Below are positions 1 through 10,844 of a stretch of DNA of 64,000 nucleotides, piece after piece. The notes beneath the pieces are model-generated. The model was given only the letters and a program-made list of their open reading frames with translations. It did not search any database and was not told the origin of the DNA. Every line of letters begins with the position of its first letter. The stretch's first letter is position 1. This DNA is from Chitinophagaceae bacterium (GTDB lineage: Bacteria > Bacteroidota > Bacteroidia > Chitinophagales > Chitinophagaceae), in assembly GCA_016706055.1 (NCBI GenBank), contig JADJKL010000004.1, positions 62,001-126,000 of the forward strand, in the 5' to 3' direction. A program made the translations under genes and the position numbers.

Positions 1-270
1 GGACAGGTGACGCTAAATAGAAATATTAATGTAGATGAGATTATTGCCTGGAAAGAAGGCAATTTTAATTTTAATAGTGCTGGTATTGAATATATCATGC
101 GCAATGTTAGCAGGTGGTATGATCTTGATGTTGTTTATCAGGGAGTACCCAGCAAGGAAACTTTTTCTGGAATTGTAAGCCGTAACAGTAACCTATCTGA
201 AGTGCTGATGATTATGAAACAAGCGGGAATAAAATTCAAAATAGAAGGGAAAAAAATTACGGTAATGTAA
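1..270 (+). CDS. FecR-family anti-sigma factor, C-terminal part (DUF4974)
   Basis: Partial gene: the frame is open from the first base of the window, so the N-terminus lies outside. The visible 89 residues match the C-terminal domain (DUF4974) of Bacteroidota FecR proteins: an 'I-A-W-K-E-G-N-F-N-F' stretch, then 'R-W-Y-D-L-D-V-V-Y' and an IKF-x-I-x-G-x-x-I tail. FecR proteins sit in the inner membrane, hold an extracytoplasmic-function sigma factor, and receive a signal from the STN domain of a partner TonB-dependent receptor. The next gene encodes such a receptor, so this is probably its regulator. The sigma factor is expected just left of the window (inference). Confidence 0.85.
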   Translation, partial: GQVTLNRNINVDEIIAWKEGNFNFNSAGIEYIMRNVSRWYDLDVVYQGVPSKETFSGIVSRNSNLSEVLMIMKQAGIKFKIEGKKITVM

Positions 271-303
271 AACCAAAATCAAATTTTATACAGGCCTAAA
301 AAA

Positions 304-330
304 CCGGGATTCCATTGGCCGGAACCCCGG
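304..330 (+). promoter_or_regulatory. Intercistronic hairpin between fecR and susC
   Basis: Stem of two blocks (CCGGG with CCCGG, TTCC with GGAA) separated by one A-C mismatch, loop of seven bases. No T-run follows, so it is not a standard terminator. It lies in the 133-base gap between the anti-sigma gene and the receptor start. It could be an mRNA processing or stabilising hairpin that sets different expression of the two genes (inference). Confidence 0.45.
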
Positions 331-403
331 AAAATATTCAGGTTTGTATTTATATACAATCGTAGGAGACTGCTTATTATTTAAACCTAAACAAAACAAA
401 GTT

Positions 404-3400
404 ATGAATTTAACTGCTCTTTGTTTCAACCTGCTGCGGCAGGTTAAACCAAAACGAATGACACTTGTCTTTCGAAAATTTTCGGTAGACAAAAAAACTC
501 TACTTATTATGAAATTTTCAGCCATTCTATTATTTGCGGCCTGTTTGCAAGTGAGTGCAAATGGGTTTTCGCAAAAAGTAACCTTGTCGATGAAAGATGC
601 ATCCTTGCAAAAGGTGTTTAAAGAAATTAACCGGCAAACGGGGTTTCAATTTTTTTACAATGATGCCTTGTTAAATAAGGCAGAAAAAGTAAACATCAAG
701 GTAAAAAATGTTTCTGTTAATGAGGCATTGACTGAATGCTTTAATCAATCACCTCTTGATTTTACTATTGTTAATAATACCATCTTGATAAAAGAGGTAA
801 CAACAAAAACTGAAGTTAAGGATCCTGTAGTTGTAACCGAACCAGTTCCCATTGAAATAAAAGGTCGTGTTGTTAATGATAAAGGAGAACCGGTAGAAGG
901 CGTAACGGTAACAGTAAAAGGAACCAGATATGCAACTAAAACAAATGCTAATGGTGAATATACTTTGTCATCGGCAGAAATTAATGAAAAGTCAATATTG
1001 GTTTTTACTGCAGTAGGGCATGATACCCAAGAACTTACAGCAGGGACTAAAAAAGTAGTGAATGTAGAAATGGTTGTAAAAGTACAAGCGATGGATGAAA
1101 CTGTTGTTGTCGCTTATGGAACCCAAAAAATAAAAGATGTAACTGGTTCAATTAACCATTTAGGTACTGAGGCGATAAAGAATGCACCAATGAGTTCTTC
1201 CATTGCAAGCCTGTTGCAGGGCAAGGCGTCTGGTGTAAGTGTTGTGATTCAATCAGCCTCGCCAACTGCCCCTGTTAGTGTAATTGTAAGGGGGGCTTCC
1301 TCACTTACTGGTGATAACCAGCCGCTATGGGTTATTGATGGAGTGCCAAATTATGCAGAATCAAGCACTGTTTTTCGGTTGAGCTCTAACTCTATCCGTC
1401 CTTCTTCAGATCAATCTCGTACTACCACAGGCGATATTAGCAACGCCTTGTTTAATCTCAACCTGACAGATGTAGAAAGTATAGATATCCTGAAAGATGC
1501 TTCTGCAACTGCCCTATATGGCTCAAGAGCTGCCAATGGAGTAATAATTGTAACTACCAAAAGAGGTCGTACTGGTAACATGCCGCCAGTAATCGAGGTG
1601 TCATCGAGGCTTGGTTATTTGCACCAGAATTATAATGGATTTAAGTATATGAATTCTTCAGAATATAAGTATGCTGCTGATAAAGGTGCAAGAGAAGCAG
1701 TGTTTACATCGGGCAGCTTCGATACATACACCAGGACATATTTGGATGAACTCGCCTTTATGAATTTAAATACCAGTGAATATAACAGGAGTACTTTTAA
1801 AATCCTGGATAGTGGTTATGCTGACGGGAATACTGATTGGCTAAAAGAGATGTCGCAAAATCCCATTAACCAGCAATATGACTTAACCGTAAGAGGCGGT
1901 GCCAATAATTTATCCTACTATGTATCTCTATTCCGTGCTAATACACAAGGTATTATAAAAACTGGCGGTAGTGTAACCAATGGTGGTCGTGTAAATATAG
2001 AAGCGAAACTTGCCAAGAGCATTAAGTTTGGTCTGAACCTATCAGGATCCTTCCGTGAAACAAACGATAAAGATTACATGATGCTTGTACTTCCTTATGT
2101 AAGGCCTGATATTCCTCCTTTTAATGCTGATGGCAGCATTTTTACAAGGGATTATTAAAACCCTGAAAACCCTACAACTTCGTAATACACAACGGGGAAA
2201 GAGCCAGTCATTTAATGGTACGTCTTATTTGGAGGTTACGCCTATTAATGGAATGATATTAAGATCGGCTTATACCATTACTTCAAGAAACAATAACTAT
2301 TTAACTTATTTCAGACGAGGGTCAGCTTATTTTAACGAAGCTAATAAATCTCTTGATGAAGATAAGTATGTAACTAATGTATGGGAAAACACACTGACCT
2401 ATGCTAAATATGTTGGCCGGCATGATTTTCTAGGATTAGTTGGTTTTTCAACTGAGAATTACTCCCAATTGCATTTTGGTATGAGCGGAAGCGGTTTTCC
2501 TGATGATGATGTATTAAATGATTTTGGCTCTGCCGCTGTCATAGGTGCTTTGGAAGAATCTTTCACAGAAAATGCCTTGGTATCCAGTTTTGCAAGGTTA
2601 ACATACAAGTATAATAAGAAGTATATTTTATCCGGAACCATTCGTCGTGACGGTTCATCCAGATTTGGCCCTGATAAACGCTGGGGAATATTCCCTTCAG
2701 CAGCAGCAGCTTGGTTGATTTCGGAAGAAAAGTTTATGCAAACCGGCAAGTTGAGTAAAATATTCAGCTATCTAAAACTCAGAGGATCAGCAGGAAGAAC
2801 GGGTTCGCAAAACCTAGGAAATTATAGTTGGAGAACGGGTGTTAGTGGTACAGTTTATAATAATCTACCGGCCATTATCCCAACCTCGCTTGGAAATCCG
2901 GATTTACGATGGGAAGAAACCTTAATGCTTGATCTTGGTTTAGATTTCGGACTATTTAAGGATAAGATCACTGGAACTTTTGGTTTGTATGAGAAAAGGA
3001 CAAAGGATTTGATTTATTCTACCCCCGTACCACCAAGTTCATCATTTAGTTCTGTTTCTTCCAATGTTGCAGCCATGAGCAACAAGGGGATAGAGTTTGA
3101 TATTAAGGGACAGGTTATTAAAAGGAAAAATTTAACAGGAACCCTGGATTTTAATATCAGTCGCAATATTAGTAGGGTAACAAGATTCAATGATCAGGTT
3201 AAAGCATTGGATCTACCTGGTGCTTCAACCAGGAGAATGAGAATAGAAATAGGAGGAAGAACGGGCCAATGGTATGGTTATAAAACTGCAAACAGATTGT
3301 TTGTAACGCAAGAAGAAATTATTGCTTTGCAAAGCCAAACCGCTACCGGTGCCAGACAGTTTTATCGCACTGGAACCGAGGCTCCGGGAGATTTATATTT

Positions 3401-3970
3401 TATGGATTTAAATGGTGATGGCAAGATTACTGTAGATGATCAAACCTATTTAGGTAGTGCTGAACCAAAATTTTCTGGTGGTTTTGGAGGTACTGTTATT
3501 TACAAAAACTTTTATGTCAATGCAACCTTCTCTTATGCCTATGGGCATACCCGCCTTGGTCATTACCAATGAATTCTTTTGCGTCGAATAACAATAATCA
3601 AAGCAATCTGATCGCAGGTCAAAGCGCTACTATATTGGGCCCTTATGAAACTACTATACCCAGGGTAACACCAGGCGGTAGTGGATCTAATAGCACTTTT
3701 TCAGATTATTTTCTGTTTGATGCTTCTTATGTAAGGCTTAGTTCATTAAACCTTACTTATCGTATTAAGGGTAAAATTTTAAGCAATATTTTACAGGGTT
3801 TAGATATTACTTTTCAGGCAACCAATTTATTTACCATTACAAAGTATCCTGGTTTTGATCCTCAGGGAAACTGGTCTAATTCAAGATTTGGTACCGGAAT
3901 GGGCGTTGATAATAGCCAATATCCAAATGCAAAGAATTATAACCTGGGTTTCAAATTCACCTTAAAATAA
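404..3970 (+). pseudogene. SusC/RagA-type TonB-dependent receptor with STN domain, frame broken
   Basis: Outer-membrane TonB-linked transporter of about 1190 residues. In order: long leader with a signal peptide core at residues ~36-54; STN domain (~57-110) that talks to FecR; carboxypeptidase-regulatory-like domain (~150-235, 'GRVVNDKGEPVEGVTV'); SusC signature 'DETVVVAYGTQK'; plug with 'VIDGVP' and 'ILKDASATALYGSRAANG'; then the 22-strand barrel ending in 'YNLGFKFTLK'. ATG 404 is chosen because family leaders begin this way; 458 and 510 are alternatives. Breaks: an in-frame TAA at 2156 followed by a shift near 2181, and another shift near 3566. Homology resumes without loss each time, so sequence error is as likely as decay. 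SusD follows 8 bases later. Confidence 0.88.
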
Positions 3971-3978
3971 AAGTAAAA

Positions 3979-5454
3979 ATGAAAAAAATAATATATCAAC
4001 TATTGATTCTGGTTATAGGAACAGGTTTTTTCTCCTGTGATAAAAAGTTAGATCTTCCTCCTTTGCATGACCTAGACCCAGGAAGTGCTATATCTGATAT
4101 AACTACGGCCAAGGCGGCAGTGGGTGGCATTTACAGAACTTTTTTGAATAATGGCTGGGGCGGTAATAATGGTAATTATGTAACTAAGGCCGGCTTTATG
4201 AATTTTAGATCGGTAGATTATAACATGACCTATACGCAAACTTCGCCAAGTGCCGCAGCGTTATCTTGTTGGCAAACTTATTATGGCACCGTTAACGCAG
4301 CAAATTTTGCAATAACTGGCATTAATGCATTGAGCGATGCGCAAATAAAAAGTAACGAAAGGCTTAGTGTGCTTGCTGAAGCCCGGGGCTTAAGAGCATG
4401 GGCGAATATAAACCTGCTATGGGCATTTGGTCATTGGTGGAAAGAGGATAGCGATCCGTATGGTATACTTTACAGAGATGTAACGGTTGATTTAAGTAAT
4501 GTGGAACAGGAGAGAATTTCCGTTGGAGAAAGTTATGCCAAAATATATGAGGATCTTGATTTTGCCATTGAAAATATGCCCGATTTTACTTCTTCAAGAT
4601 ATATATCAAAGCAATTTGTAAAAGTATTAAAAGCAAAAATACTGCTATATCGGGGTGGTTATAGAAATACGATGGCTGATTTGCAATCGGCGTTGACATT
4701 GGTAGATGATGTTTTAAATAATCACCCGGCAATATGGGATATGGAAGCTGATATGAGTAAAGTTTATGCCGATAGTTGGGATTCAAAGGAATGTTTATTT
4801 AACCGGTATATAGAATCGACTGAAAATAGAGGAATTACCGCATTTTTTGAAGCTGTAACCGTTACAAGTAATGGGAATAGAATTCCATTATCAACGGGTG
4901 TTCCGCCAACTGCTGGATTAAAATATGGCCTGGATTGGTTTAATGCTGATGGTAGATGGCCAATCGTTACTGGTATTACTTCTTCATCAAATGCTACACA
5001 GTTTTACAATTTCAAAAAGTTGTCTCGTTATGGCCAGTTTGCCGGCAGGACATCTACTGATCCTAAGGCTGAATTTTATACTGTATATAATTTCAGGTTT
5101 CCAGAATTATACCTGTTAAAAGCAGAACTTTTGGCCAGAACAGGAGCAAGTGTAGCTGCTTCCATTGCGCCCATTAATTTAATGCGTTCCAGAAGAACGA
5201 ATCCGGTTTTACCAGCCCTTAATCCTGCAGATCAGGATGAATTAATGCTGATGATTTTTAAAGAAATATTTCTTGAAACCGTTTTGGAAAATGGTAGTGA
5301 GTTTTTTGCATCAACCAGGTTCCAGTTTGCAGGACAGCCATTTATGGTAACGCTTAAAGGAGGACTTGTTCCATTTGTGGAAAATAAACTATGCTGGCCA
5401 ATACCGGATGCAGAAATGCTCAATAATGGCAAAATGGTGCAGAACCCTGAATAA
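3979..5454 (+). CDS. RagB/SusD-family nutrient-binding lipoprotein
   Basis: Intact, 491 residues. Signal peptide ends in a lipobox ('GFFSC', Cys at residue ~20), so it should be lipid-anchored at the outer membrane. The N-terminal 'LDLPPLHDLDPGSAI', the 'LLWAFGHWW' helix, 'KAEL..R.G' and the C-terminal 'EIFLETVLENGSEFF' / 'LCWPIPDAEMLNN' blocks are those of RagB/SusD proteins, which form a lid over the SusC barrel and bind the substrate. Position directly after susC supports an operon. The substrate cannot be read from the sequence; no glycoside hydrolase or peptidase gene lies beside it. Confidence 0.93.
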   Translation: MKKIIYQLLILVIGTGFFSCDKKLDLPPLHDLDPGSAISDITTAKAAVGGIYRTFLNNGWGGNNGNYVTKAGFMNFRSVDYNMTYTQTSPSAAALSCWQTYYGTVNAANFAITGINALSDAQIKSNERLSVLAEARGLRAWANINLLWAFGHWWKEDSDPYGILYRDVTVDLSNVEQERISVGESYAKIYEDLDFAIENMPDFTSSRYISKQFVKVLKAKILLYRGGYRNTMADLQSALTLVDDVLNNHPAIWDMEADMSKVYADSWDSKECLFNRYIESTENRGITAFFEAVTVTSNGNRIPLSTGVPPTAGLKYGLDWFNADGRWPIVTGITSSSNATQFYNFKKLSRYGQFAGRTSTDPKAEFYTVYNFRFPELYLLKAELLARTGASVAASIAPINLMRSRRTNPVLPALNPADQDELMLMIFKEIFLETVLENGSEFFASTRFQFAGQPFMVTLKGGLVPFVENKLCWPIPDAEMLNNGKMVQNPE

Positions 5455-5474
5455 TAAATTTTAAATGTAGAAAA

Positions 5475-6517
5475 ATGAAAAAAATTAAATTATATAAAGT
5501 TGTATTGTTTGTTACAGGACTTTTCTTTTGTCCTGTACAAAAATAAAAAGGGATGTACTAATTCCTTATCCTGATGATATTCTTTTTGAAGATCAAACAT
5601 TAGGAACATTTACGTTTAATATTCCTACGGCACCTTTTTCCAGTGGTGATGCTAAAACAGGTGTGGTAACGATGAATGTAAAAAATAATGGTGATGGTAC
5701 TTTTTCCGGTTTTGCAGTTTCTAATAAAAACTGGTGTTCTTACCCCTGGGGGTTAAGTCCTGATTTTGGACCCGCTACTCCCACGGCGGCACAAATAAAG
5801 GCTGGCGTTGATTCAACTATTTTTAGTGTTTTCACCACTACGCCAAACAGAACTAATAATTTTTTGGTAGCCTGTGTAAAAGATGATGATGCCAATATTA
5901 CCCTTGCAAACCCAGGCATTGTAGAGCATATTTTAGTGGCAAACACTACTTATAATTATTTGTTGGAAACCTATGGCACTAATTATTCCGGAACACTTAC
6001 TGCTACTACACAGGAATATTCACTCACGGGAACAAAAGTGAGAAATATACAGAATCCTAATACATCTACACTTATGTATGGACGTTTCAGATTGCCTGGT
6101 CCGGGTGGAAGTAATTTAGTAAGACTTGCGGGTCATGAAATTTTAGAAAAAAGAAAAGCGGGTAAAGCTGCAGCAGATGCATCAAGACTTGCGGGTAACA
6201 CACCTACGAAGGTTGCGGCTGATTCTGTAGCAGCATACAATGCTTTCTTTACAGGGTTTGTCAAATTAACTGTCAATGGATTTAGGAGTGGAGCTGCAAC
6301 CAGCAGTGTAGATTATTGGCTTGCGATAAGGCCAAATGTGGATCCAGCCAATCCTACACTCAACTACATAGCACCTGATTGGTTTAAGGTTGATTTAACT
6401 TCTTTGGGTGCAGTGGATAAACTGGTTTTTCATCTCAGTTCTTCTTATAAAGATGTAAGTGGAAATATGCTGGTACCACCTTATTTCTGTCTGGATGGTA
6501 TAAGGTTAAAAAAATAA
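5475..6517 (+). CDS. DUF4465-like lipoprotein (one-base slip near 5529)
   Basis: About 347 residues if the slip is repaired. ATG 5475 opens a signal peptide (MKKIKLYKVVLFVTGLFF) that runs out of frame at 'CTTTTCTTTTG'; one extra T restores the lipobox 'LSC' and the rest. The mature part starts 'ILFEDQTLGTFTFN', has 'FSGFAVSNKNWCSY', and ends with a 'WFKVDLTSLGAVDKLVFHLSSS ... PYFCLDGIRL' block that matches the end of DUF4465 proteins, which are exported beta-rich proteins often found next to TonB receptors. A lysine/alanine-rich insert lies at ~205-245. Third gene of the SusC-SusD operon, so probably an accessory surface binding protein (inference). Confidence 0.72.
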
Positions 6518-6535
6518 ATAGTGTATGCATTAATA

Positions 6536-6600
6536 CTTGCCTAACTCAAATAACACTCGAATTTCTTTTTATTAAAGAAGAATGATTTGGGTTAGGCAAG
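6536..6600 (+). terminator. Long-stem hairpin ending the SusC-SusD operon
   Basis: Arms 6536-6551 and 6585-6600 pair over 16 bases (CTTGCCTAAC with GTTAGGCAAG, then one G-T and CAAAT with ATTTG). The loop itself can form a small TTCTTT/AAAGAA hairpin. Lies 19 bases after the DUF4465 gene stop and is followed by TTATTATTTC. Confidence 0.7.
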
Positions 6601-6729
6601 TTATTATTTCTAGTGCTTTTTTCAGATTATTACTCCCCGAAATATGAAGCTCATTTAATGAATGTGATATGGATGCAAGAATCCATGACAAATAGTATGT
6701 TGGGTTTTAAATAAAATAATAGTATAAAA

Positions 6730-6865
6730 ATGAAAAAAATAATTCCACTATTCTTTTTAATTGCTCAAACAATAGGTTGACCCAATAGGAAACATCGTTA
6801 CACCCAATGCGCCACGTCCATCAGTTTCTGAATTGATCACCTTATTAAAAGATATTAAACTTTAA
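6730..6865 (+). pseudogene. Internal-deletion stub of a DUF4369/TlpA gene
   Basis: ATG 6730 gives a 16-residue signal-peptide start (MKKIIPLFFLIAQTIG) and stops at 6778. From 6779 another frame reads 'DPIGNIVTPNAPRPSVSELITLL' up to a stop at 6865. That tail lines up with the last residues of the neighbouring thioredoxin gene ('DPEGKIIDSNAPNPSSPDLIALF'). So only the two ends of a fifth array member remain, joined near 6775-6780, with about 1.2 kb lost. This cannot be a one-base sequencing slip. Loss by recombination or replication slippage within the tandem array is the simplest explanation (inference). Confidence 0.72.
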
Positions 6866-6893
6866 ATGACAGCAGTATTTTAAATTAAATTTT

Positions 6894-8278
6894 ATGAAGA
6901 AAATAGTATTAATAATAATTTCAGTATTGGTTTTAAAGGCTGGCAAAGCGAATTTATCCAAAGATTACATCTTGCTTACCGGAACCATTTCCAATGCTTC
7001 GGGAGAAAATTTGAACTGGTTCATAAAGACGTTAAAGGTAGATTCTCTATAAAAGTAGCAAAAGATGGATCCTTTATCAGCGATACCATTACTTCTGGTA
7101 CAGGAACTTATAGGCTTGCAGGTTCAGGAATGAACAGGATTGATATCTATTTAACCAAAGGAGGTGAATACAAACTCACTTTCGTAGAGAAAGAAATGGT
7201 AAATACGGCTGTACTTACAGGCCCGGTTCCTAATCCTTCTATTTACCTAATGACTAAAGGTGCCAGAGTCGACGGTTTAAGAGGAGATTTTCAGGAATAT
7301 AAAAAATTAAACCCATCAGATTATAAGGCAAAAGCTACTATGATTAAAAATAATCTGATAAAGTATTTAGATAGTTTTCCAAACATGCCCAAAGACTTTG
7401 TTCAATTTGAGCGTCAGGAATTGATTAATTATTCTCTGTTATATCTAATTCAATACGAGTATTTACACGGTCAGGTTACTGGTCAACTCGCTACTTTCAG
7501 AGTCTCAGACGATTTTCTTAAAGAATTAAAGGAGTAAATTTTACAAATGAAAAAGCCTATAAACACAGAGGGTATTATAGCAATTTGGTTAAAGAGTATT
7601 TTGAGCTGAAAGCAAAAAGGTTGGCAGAAAAAGAGGGAAGTAATTATAACGTAACTGAACTAAAAGTATTTGGAGCAATTCCTAACGACTATATAAAAAA
7701 TGATTTATTAAAAAAATCAGCAGCGAGATACCTCAGTGAAATAACAAATATAGATGATTATTATTACACGTTTCTTTCTGTATCCACTTCAAAAGAAACC
7801 AATGAGAATGTTACTAAAAGGTATACTGAACTAAAAAAAAATTGCAAAGGGAACTCCAGCTCCTGTTTTTTCAAATTATATTAATCATTCAGGAGGAACA
7901 AGTTCTTTAAGTGACTTTAGAGGAAAGTATTTATATATTGATCTTTGGGCAACCTGGTGTGGACCTTGTTTAGCCGAAGTGCCTTTCCTTAAAGAAGTTG
8001 AAAAAAAATATCATGGTAAAAATATAGAGTTTGTAAGTATTTCTATCGATACAAAAGAAATGGAAAATGCCTGGAGAAAAATGATTACCAATAAAGAGTT
8101 AAGCGGAGTACAATTGCTAGCAATTGGTGATTGGAGCAGCAGTATCATTAAAGACTATCAAATTATAGCTATCCCTCGCTTCATCCTAATAGATCCAGAA
8201 GGTAAAATTATCGATTCAAATGCTCCAAACCCTTCAAGTCCAGACTTGATTGCCTTGTTTAATGAAAATGGAATTTAA
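6894..8278 (+). pseudogene. DUF4369-TlpA thiol-disulfide oxidoreductase, array copy 1
   Basis: About 460 residues when three one-base slips are repaired (near 7012, 7530 and 7835; the last two in A-runs). Signal peptide, a DUF4369-like N-terminal domain ('DYILLTGTISNASGE', 'SFISDTI...GTYRL'), a helical middle region, then a thioredoxin fold with WCGPC at 7955-7969 and the cis-Pro block 'AIPRFILIDPEGKII'. TlpA-type proteins are periplasmic reductants or isomerases. It is the most divergent of the four array copies. It follows the stub, and 93 bases separate it from copy 2. Copy number with SusCD suggests use on the imported material or on the receptor (inference). Confidence 0.78.
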
Positions 8279-8371
8279 ATTTTGGAAACAGCAACAGGAG
8301 ATACCAATAAACTTATAAAATAATTTTCCTAATGAAGGTTCACAAAACCTTGGTTAAAATAAAAGTATAAA

Positions 8372-9521
8372 ATGAAATATTTAAAATCGCTTTCAGAACT
8401 TAAAAAGTTAATCTCTTTCCTAGCATTTACCTTTTTATTTGTAAACGTCTCTGGGCAAACAAATACTATTAAAGGAAAATTGAATTTAAAGCACCCTGTT
8501 GAAAGTATTATACTGGGATACTATGTTGCTGGGGAAAACAAGAGCGACGTAACAAAATTGATAGACGGGAAGTTTAGTTTCTCAAGAGAACTTACCGAAC
8601 CTACTTGGGCGATATTGGTGGTTAGTTATGCGCCAGCAGATACCGGAAAAAGAGGTACTGTAGAAAGGCTACCAATATATATAGAACCGGGGGTTATGAC
8701 AATAAACGCTAAAGATTCTTTGAAGTTTGCTAAAATTTCCGGTTCAAAATCGCAGAAAGTATATGATAAATATCTTAAACAAAGAGAACCTTATGAAACA
8801 AAGAGAAAAAATATTAGTGATCATCTAAAAAACTTTAGACAAGAATAAGGATGAAGCTGAAATACGAAAAACAAATGAGGAGATGGCAGCATTGCAAGCT
8901 GAAATAGAACAAAAACTATTGGTAGACTACCTGACTAATAATCCAAAATCTCCCATAGCGACATATGTTTTATGGTATTATTTTAGTAGAAAAATGGACC
9001 TGGAAAAGGCGGAACCTCTTTTTGAAGGCCTGGATTCAAAAATTAAATTGGGTGAATATGGGGTTTCCTTTAAAATAGCAATGGATGCTATTAAAAACAC
9101 TGAACTAGGTTCAATTGCGAAGGACTTTACTCAAAATGATACGCTGGGTATTCCTGTATCTCTGTCTTCTTTCAAAGGTAAATATGTGTTAGTTGATTTT
9201 TGGGGAAGCTGGTGTGTGCCTTGCCGTGCAGAGAACCCAAACGTTGTAAAAGCCTTTCATGATTTTAAAGATAAAGGCTTTACAGTTAGTGTTTCTTTAG
9301 AGCAGCCAGTAAGTTTGATGCCTGGATGAAAGCCATACATAAAAGATGAACTTACCTGGACTCATGTTAGTGATTTTAAATTCTGGAACAATGAAGCTGC
9401 AAAATTGTATGGTGTAAAAAGTGTACCAGCCAATTTTTTAATTGATCCAACAGGAAAGATTGTGGCTAAAGATATTCGGGGTGAGGAATTACATAAGACG
9501 CTGGGTAAATTTTTAAAATAA
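8372..9521 (+). pseudogene. DUF4369-TlpA thiol-disulfide oxidoreductase, array copy 2
   Basis: About 380 residues after repair of slips near 8830 (A6 run), 9312 and 9345 (A4 run). ATG 8372, signal peptide ending 'VNVSGQ', DUF4369-like domain ('IKGKLNLKHPVESIILGYY', 'IYIEPGVMTINAKDSLKFAKISGSK' split over ~60-125), linker helices, then thioredoxin with 'FWGSWCVPCRAENPN' (WCVPC at 9210-9224) and 'SVPANFLIDPTGKIV'. The sequence 'FTVSVSLE' lacks the two residues found in copies 3 and 4 ('FTVLGV'), which suggests a small real deletion as well. Copies 2-4 are close relatives and share the pattern 'GEEL.KTLG' at the end. Confidence 0.78.
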
Positions 9522-9623
9522 GGTTTTTGTTGATTGACTTTTATTAGTCATAACAAATAGTGTAAAGAATGGATTTGGAATCAATAATCCCCGACACTTT
9601 TTTAAATAAATAATAGTTTAAAA

Positions 9624-10756
9624 ATGAAGAAAATAGTCTCACTTACCTTATTTGCTGTTGTTGCTTTTTTCACTGGGCAGGCACAAAATGTAACTATTAA
9701 TGGCAGGCTTCAAATGAAGGATCCTGTGAATATGGTTTACTTAAATTATACTGGAGATGGAATTAATCTGGTGGATAGTTCAAAACCCGAAAAGGGAAAA
9801 TTTTCTTTTTTAAGAGAAGTTGAATATCCAACCTGGGCCTTTATTACTGTAAAGTATGAGCCAACCGCTACAGAAAAGAAAGCTAGAACTGAGAGACTGC
9901 AATTATTTATGGAGCCTGGTAAAATGACTATTAAAGCAAAAGACTCTTTAAAGTTTGCCAAAGTAAAAGGCTCTAAATCTCATAATTTTTTTGTGGAGTA
10001 TATTAAGCTTAAAACTCCCTTTGATGAAAGCAGTAGAACGTTAAACAGTCAATTTCAAAAATTTAAAAAAGAAAATGACGAAGCTGGAATGAAAAGAATA
10101 AAGGAAGAGTTGGAATTAGTATCAGCAGAAAAGGAAGAAAAACTATTGCGTAATTACTTTACCAGTCATCCAAATAGTCCGCTTGCTTTTTACATTCTGG
10201 ATGTCTTTTTTAGTTTTGGTAATATGAATGTTGTAAAGGCAGAGCCTGCTTTTGAAATTTTAGACCCATCCTTACAATTATCAGAAAGAGGTCTTGCTTT
10301 TAAAAATAGATTGGAGTCTTTAAAGCAAACAAATGTTGGAGCAACTGCTATCAATTTTACTCAAAATGATACCTGGGCAATCCGGTATCTCTGGCAGATT
10401 TTAAAGGTAAATATGTATTGCTTGATTTTTGGGCAAGCTGGTGTGTACCTTGCCGGGCAGAAAATCCAAACATTGTAAAAGCCTTTCGAACCTACAAGGA
10501 CAAAGGGTTTACTGTTTTAGGTGTAGCCTTAGAACGTCCCGATGATAAGCAGTTATGGATGGACGCTATCCATAAAGATCAGCTTACCTGGACACAGGTT
10601 AGTGACTTTAAATTCTGGAATAATGATGTTGCAAAACTTTATGGAATAGCTGCCGTTCCACAAAATTTTTTAATAGACCCTAACGGAAAAATTATTGAAA
10701 AAAATATAAAGGGGGAAGAGCTTGAAAAAATGCTAACTGAATTATTTGTAAACTAA
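9624..10756 (+). CDS. DUF4369-TlpA thiol-disulfide oxidoreductase, array copy 3 (one slip)
   Basis: About 377 residues. ATG 9624 starts a signal peptide ending 'FFTGQAQ'; DUF4369-like domain at ~22-125 with 'MEPGKMTIKAKDSLKFAKVKGS'; charged coiled helix ~140-180; thioredoxin domain from ~240 with WCVPC at 10439-10453 and 'AVPQNFLIDPNGKII'. A single slip near 10372 (ACCTGGG, one C short) separates the two halves; 'NDTLGNPVSLADFKGKYVLLDFWA' is read across it once repaired. Best-preserved member of the array. The Val in the CxxC loop, in place of Gly, should alter redox potential (general thioredoxin knowledge). Confidence 0.83.
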
Positions 10757-10844
10757 AAGATTTTAGCTATGAAGAATTTAATCTGCCTTTGCCAAAAAAT
10801 ACCTACGAAAAATTACAATAACGTTAATTACTAAATAAAAATAT

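Noticed and set aside
2124..3572. A second, separate TonB receptor gene
   Set aside because: It continues the SusC barrel without overlap or repetition; same protein.
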